A DNA stretch of 7,150 nucleotides from Bacteroidota bacterium (GTDB taxonomy: Bacteria; Bacteroidota; Bacteroidia; 2-12-FULL-35-15): contig JAHEYA010000119.1 in assembly GCA_023251855.1 (NCBI GenBank), forward strand, positions 1 to 7,150, in the 5' to 3' direction. Positions 6,733 through 7,150 of this stretch are shown one piece after another (positions within the stretch are counted from its first letter, which is position 1; each line of letters starts with the position of its first letter). Under the pieces are notes generated by a model. It had not been told where the DNA came from, made no database searches, and saw nothing but the letters and a program-made list of their open reading frames with translations. Position numbers and translations under genes: made by a program.

Positions 6733-6802
6733 AAAATTTAAACCTCCAATTTATTTCTCTATTAAGGACATCTGAAATTTAATCAGGCCTAAAATTTAAA
6801 CC
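6733..6802 (+). repeat. Direct 12-bp repeat AAAATTTAAACC flanking a near-palindrome
   Basis: AAAATTTAAACC occurs at 6733-6744 and 6791-6802, 58 bases from start to start. Between them, at 6772-6786, lies CTGAAATTTAATCAG, whose outer CTGA/TCAG ends are symmetric around an AT core. By my count it agrees at 11 of 15 positions with the E. coli Lrp consensus YAGHAWATTWTDCTR. It could be an operator for the neighbouring Lrp-type regulator, but it lies about 140 bp upstream of that gene and such AT-rich strings arise readily by chance. Confidence 0.3.
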
Positions 6803-6899
6803 AAAATGTTGATTTACAACCCCGAAACATGCACCCAATAACCTTCTCTTCAGACAACTAAAATTCTTAACAATTCTTTCCTTTTAGCGTTTTTTAATG

Positions 6900-6907
6900 T
6901 TACTTTG
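6900..6907 (+). promoter_or_regulatory. Possible -7 box for the Lrp/AsnC-family gene
   Basis: TTACTTTG matches TAnnTTTG at seven of eight positions and is followed by C. It lies about 21 bases before the start codon, giving a leader of roughly 15 nt. No clear -33 TTTG was found at suitable spacing. Confidence 0.35.
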
Positions 6908-6928
6908 CAGAAAAATTAGAAAGAAAGA

Positions 6929-7150
6929 ATGAAAAAAACTGAAAAATTAGACAAAACCGACTTTAAAATTTTAAAGGAGCTTCAACATGACGGTAGAATC
7001 AGCAATCTGGACTTAGCTCAGAAAGTTGGACTCTCTGCAACCCCCACTTTTGAAAGGGTTAAAAAATTAGAGAAGGCAAAAATCATTAAAAGTTATCATG
7101 CCGAAGTTGATGTAGAAAGCCTTGGTATGGGTATTCAAACCTTTATGCTG
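6929..7150 (+). CDS. Lrp/AsnC-family transcriptional regulator (3' end beyond window)
   Basis: Seventy-four codons are visible, open to the last base of the window. The protein starts MKKTEKLDKTDFKIL and continues with ELQHDGRISNLDLAQKVGLS and a recognition helix around TPTFERVKKLE (38-48), followed by IIKSYHAEVD. This is the N-terminal winged helix-turn-helix of Lrp/AsnC proteins (about 150 residues in full); the C-terminal ligand-binding RAM domain lies past the edge. Such proteins sense amino acids or other small molecules and act as octamers or dimers on DNA, often on their own promoter and on amino-acid metabolism genes. The ATG at 6929 is preceded by the purine-rich AGAAAGAAAGA and fits the family N-terminus. 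Target genes cannot be told from this window. Confidence 0.9.
   Translation, partial: MKKTEKLDKTDFKILKELQHDGRISNLDLAQKVGLSATPTFERVKKLEKAKIIKSYHAEVDVESLGMGIQTFML

Larger units (their letters stand above)
6482..6928. other. Gene-free intergenic region between divergent genes
   Basis: This stretch of about 450 bp separates the start of the metalloprotease gene from that of the Lrp/AsnC regulator. It is AT-rich and I see no coding frame, tRNA or hairpin typical of a structured RNA. It holds the metalloprotease promoter near 6576-6608, a pair of near-identical heptamers (GTCTAAC at 6618-6624 and GTCTGAC at 6632-6638), a repeated 12-mer and a possible promoter for the regulator. The part from about 6640 to 6730 shows nothing I can name. 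Confidence 0.6.

Noticed and set aside
1..7150. A new defence, mobile or biosynthetic system spanning several genes
   Set aside because: The genes belong to known, mostly housekeeping or secreted-protein families, change strand repeatedly and have their own signals; there is no integrase, toxin-antitoxin pair, CRISPR array or other hallmark.

Overview
The window looks like chromosomal DNA from a member of the Bacteroidota, probably a Flavobacteriia- or Chitinophagia-type lineage. Four things point there: AT-rich intergenic DNA, Bacteroidota-style promoter boxes (TAnnTTTG), start codons without clear Shine-Dalgarno sequences, and two proteins ending in type IX secretion system (T9SS) C-terminal sorting domains. 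It holds five complete genes and the start of a sixth. No tRNA, rRNA, CRISPR array, transposase or phage gene is visible.

Left part (1-1522): rsfS, the ribosomal silencing factor, lies on the minus strand and is divergent from birA, a monofunctional biotin-protein ligase. I recall this divergent pairing as common in Bacteroidota. RsfS carries an unusual N-terminal extension of about 72 residues that is extremely rich in lysine. Downstream of rsfS, at the window edge, is a TCYGCG-type intergenic repeat.

Middle (1523-4120): an ABC-F ATPase of the YbiT type is preceded by a leader of about 100 nt with repeated TTTTGACTT motifs. Its second nucleotide-binding domain has lost the Walker A motif, and the first domain's signature is altered. 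Only one of the two composite ATP sites should therefore be catalytically normal. It converges, with 5 bp between the stop codons, on a secreted thioredoxin-like protein that has a CGPC motif and a T9SS sorting tail.

Right part (4121-7150): a 27-bp perfect hairpin followed by a T-rich run separates the thioredoxin-like gene from a 720-residue secreted pappalysin-type (M43) zinc metalloprotease with an FN3 domain and a T9SS tail. The protease has the best promoter in the window. A gene-free stretch of about 450 bp then leads to the first 74 codons of an Lrp/AsnC-family regulator on the plus strand.

The genes form no single pathway. rsfS and the ABC-F gene both act on ribosomes. birA serves biotin-dependent carboxylases. 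The two minus-strand genes are neighbouring T9SS cargo proteins, each probably with its own transcript. I see no clear new multi-gene system. The most unusual signals are the lysine-rich tail of RsfS, the asymmetric ABC-F protein and the long hairpin.
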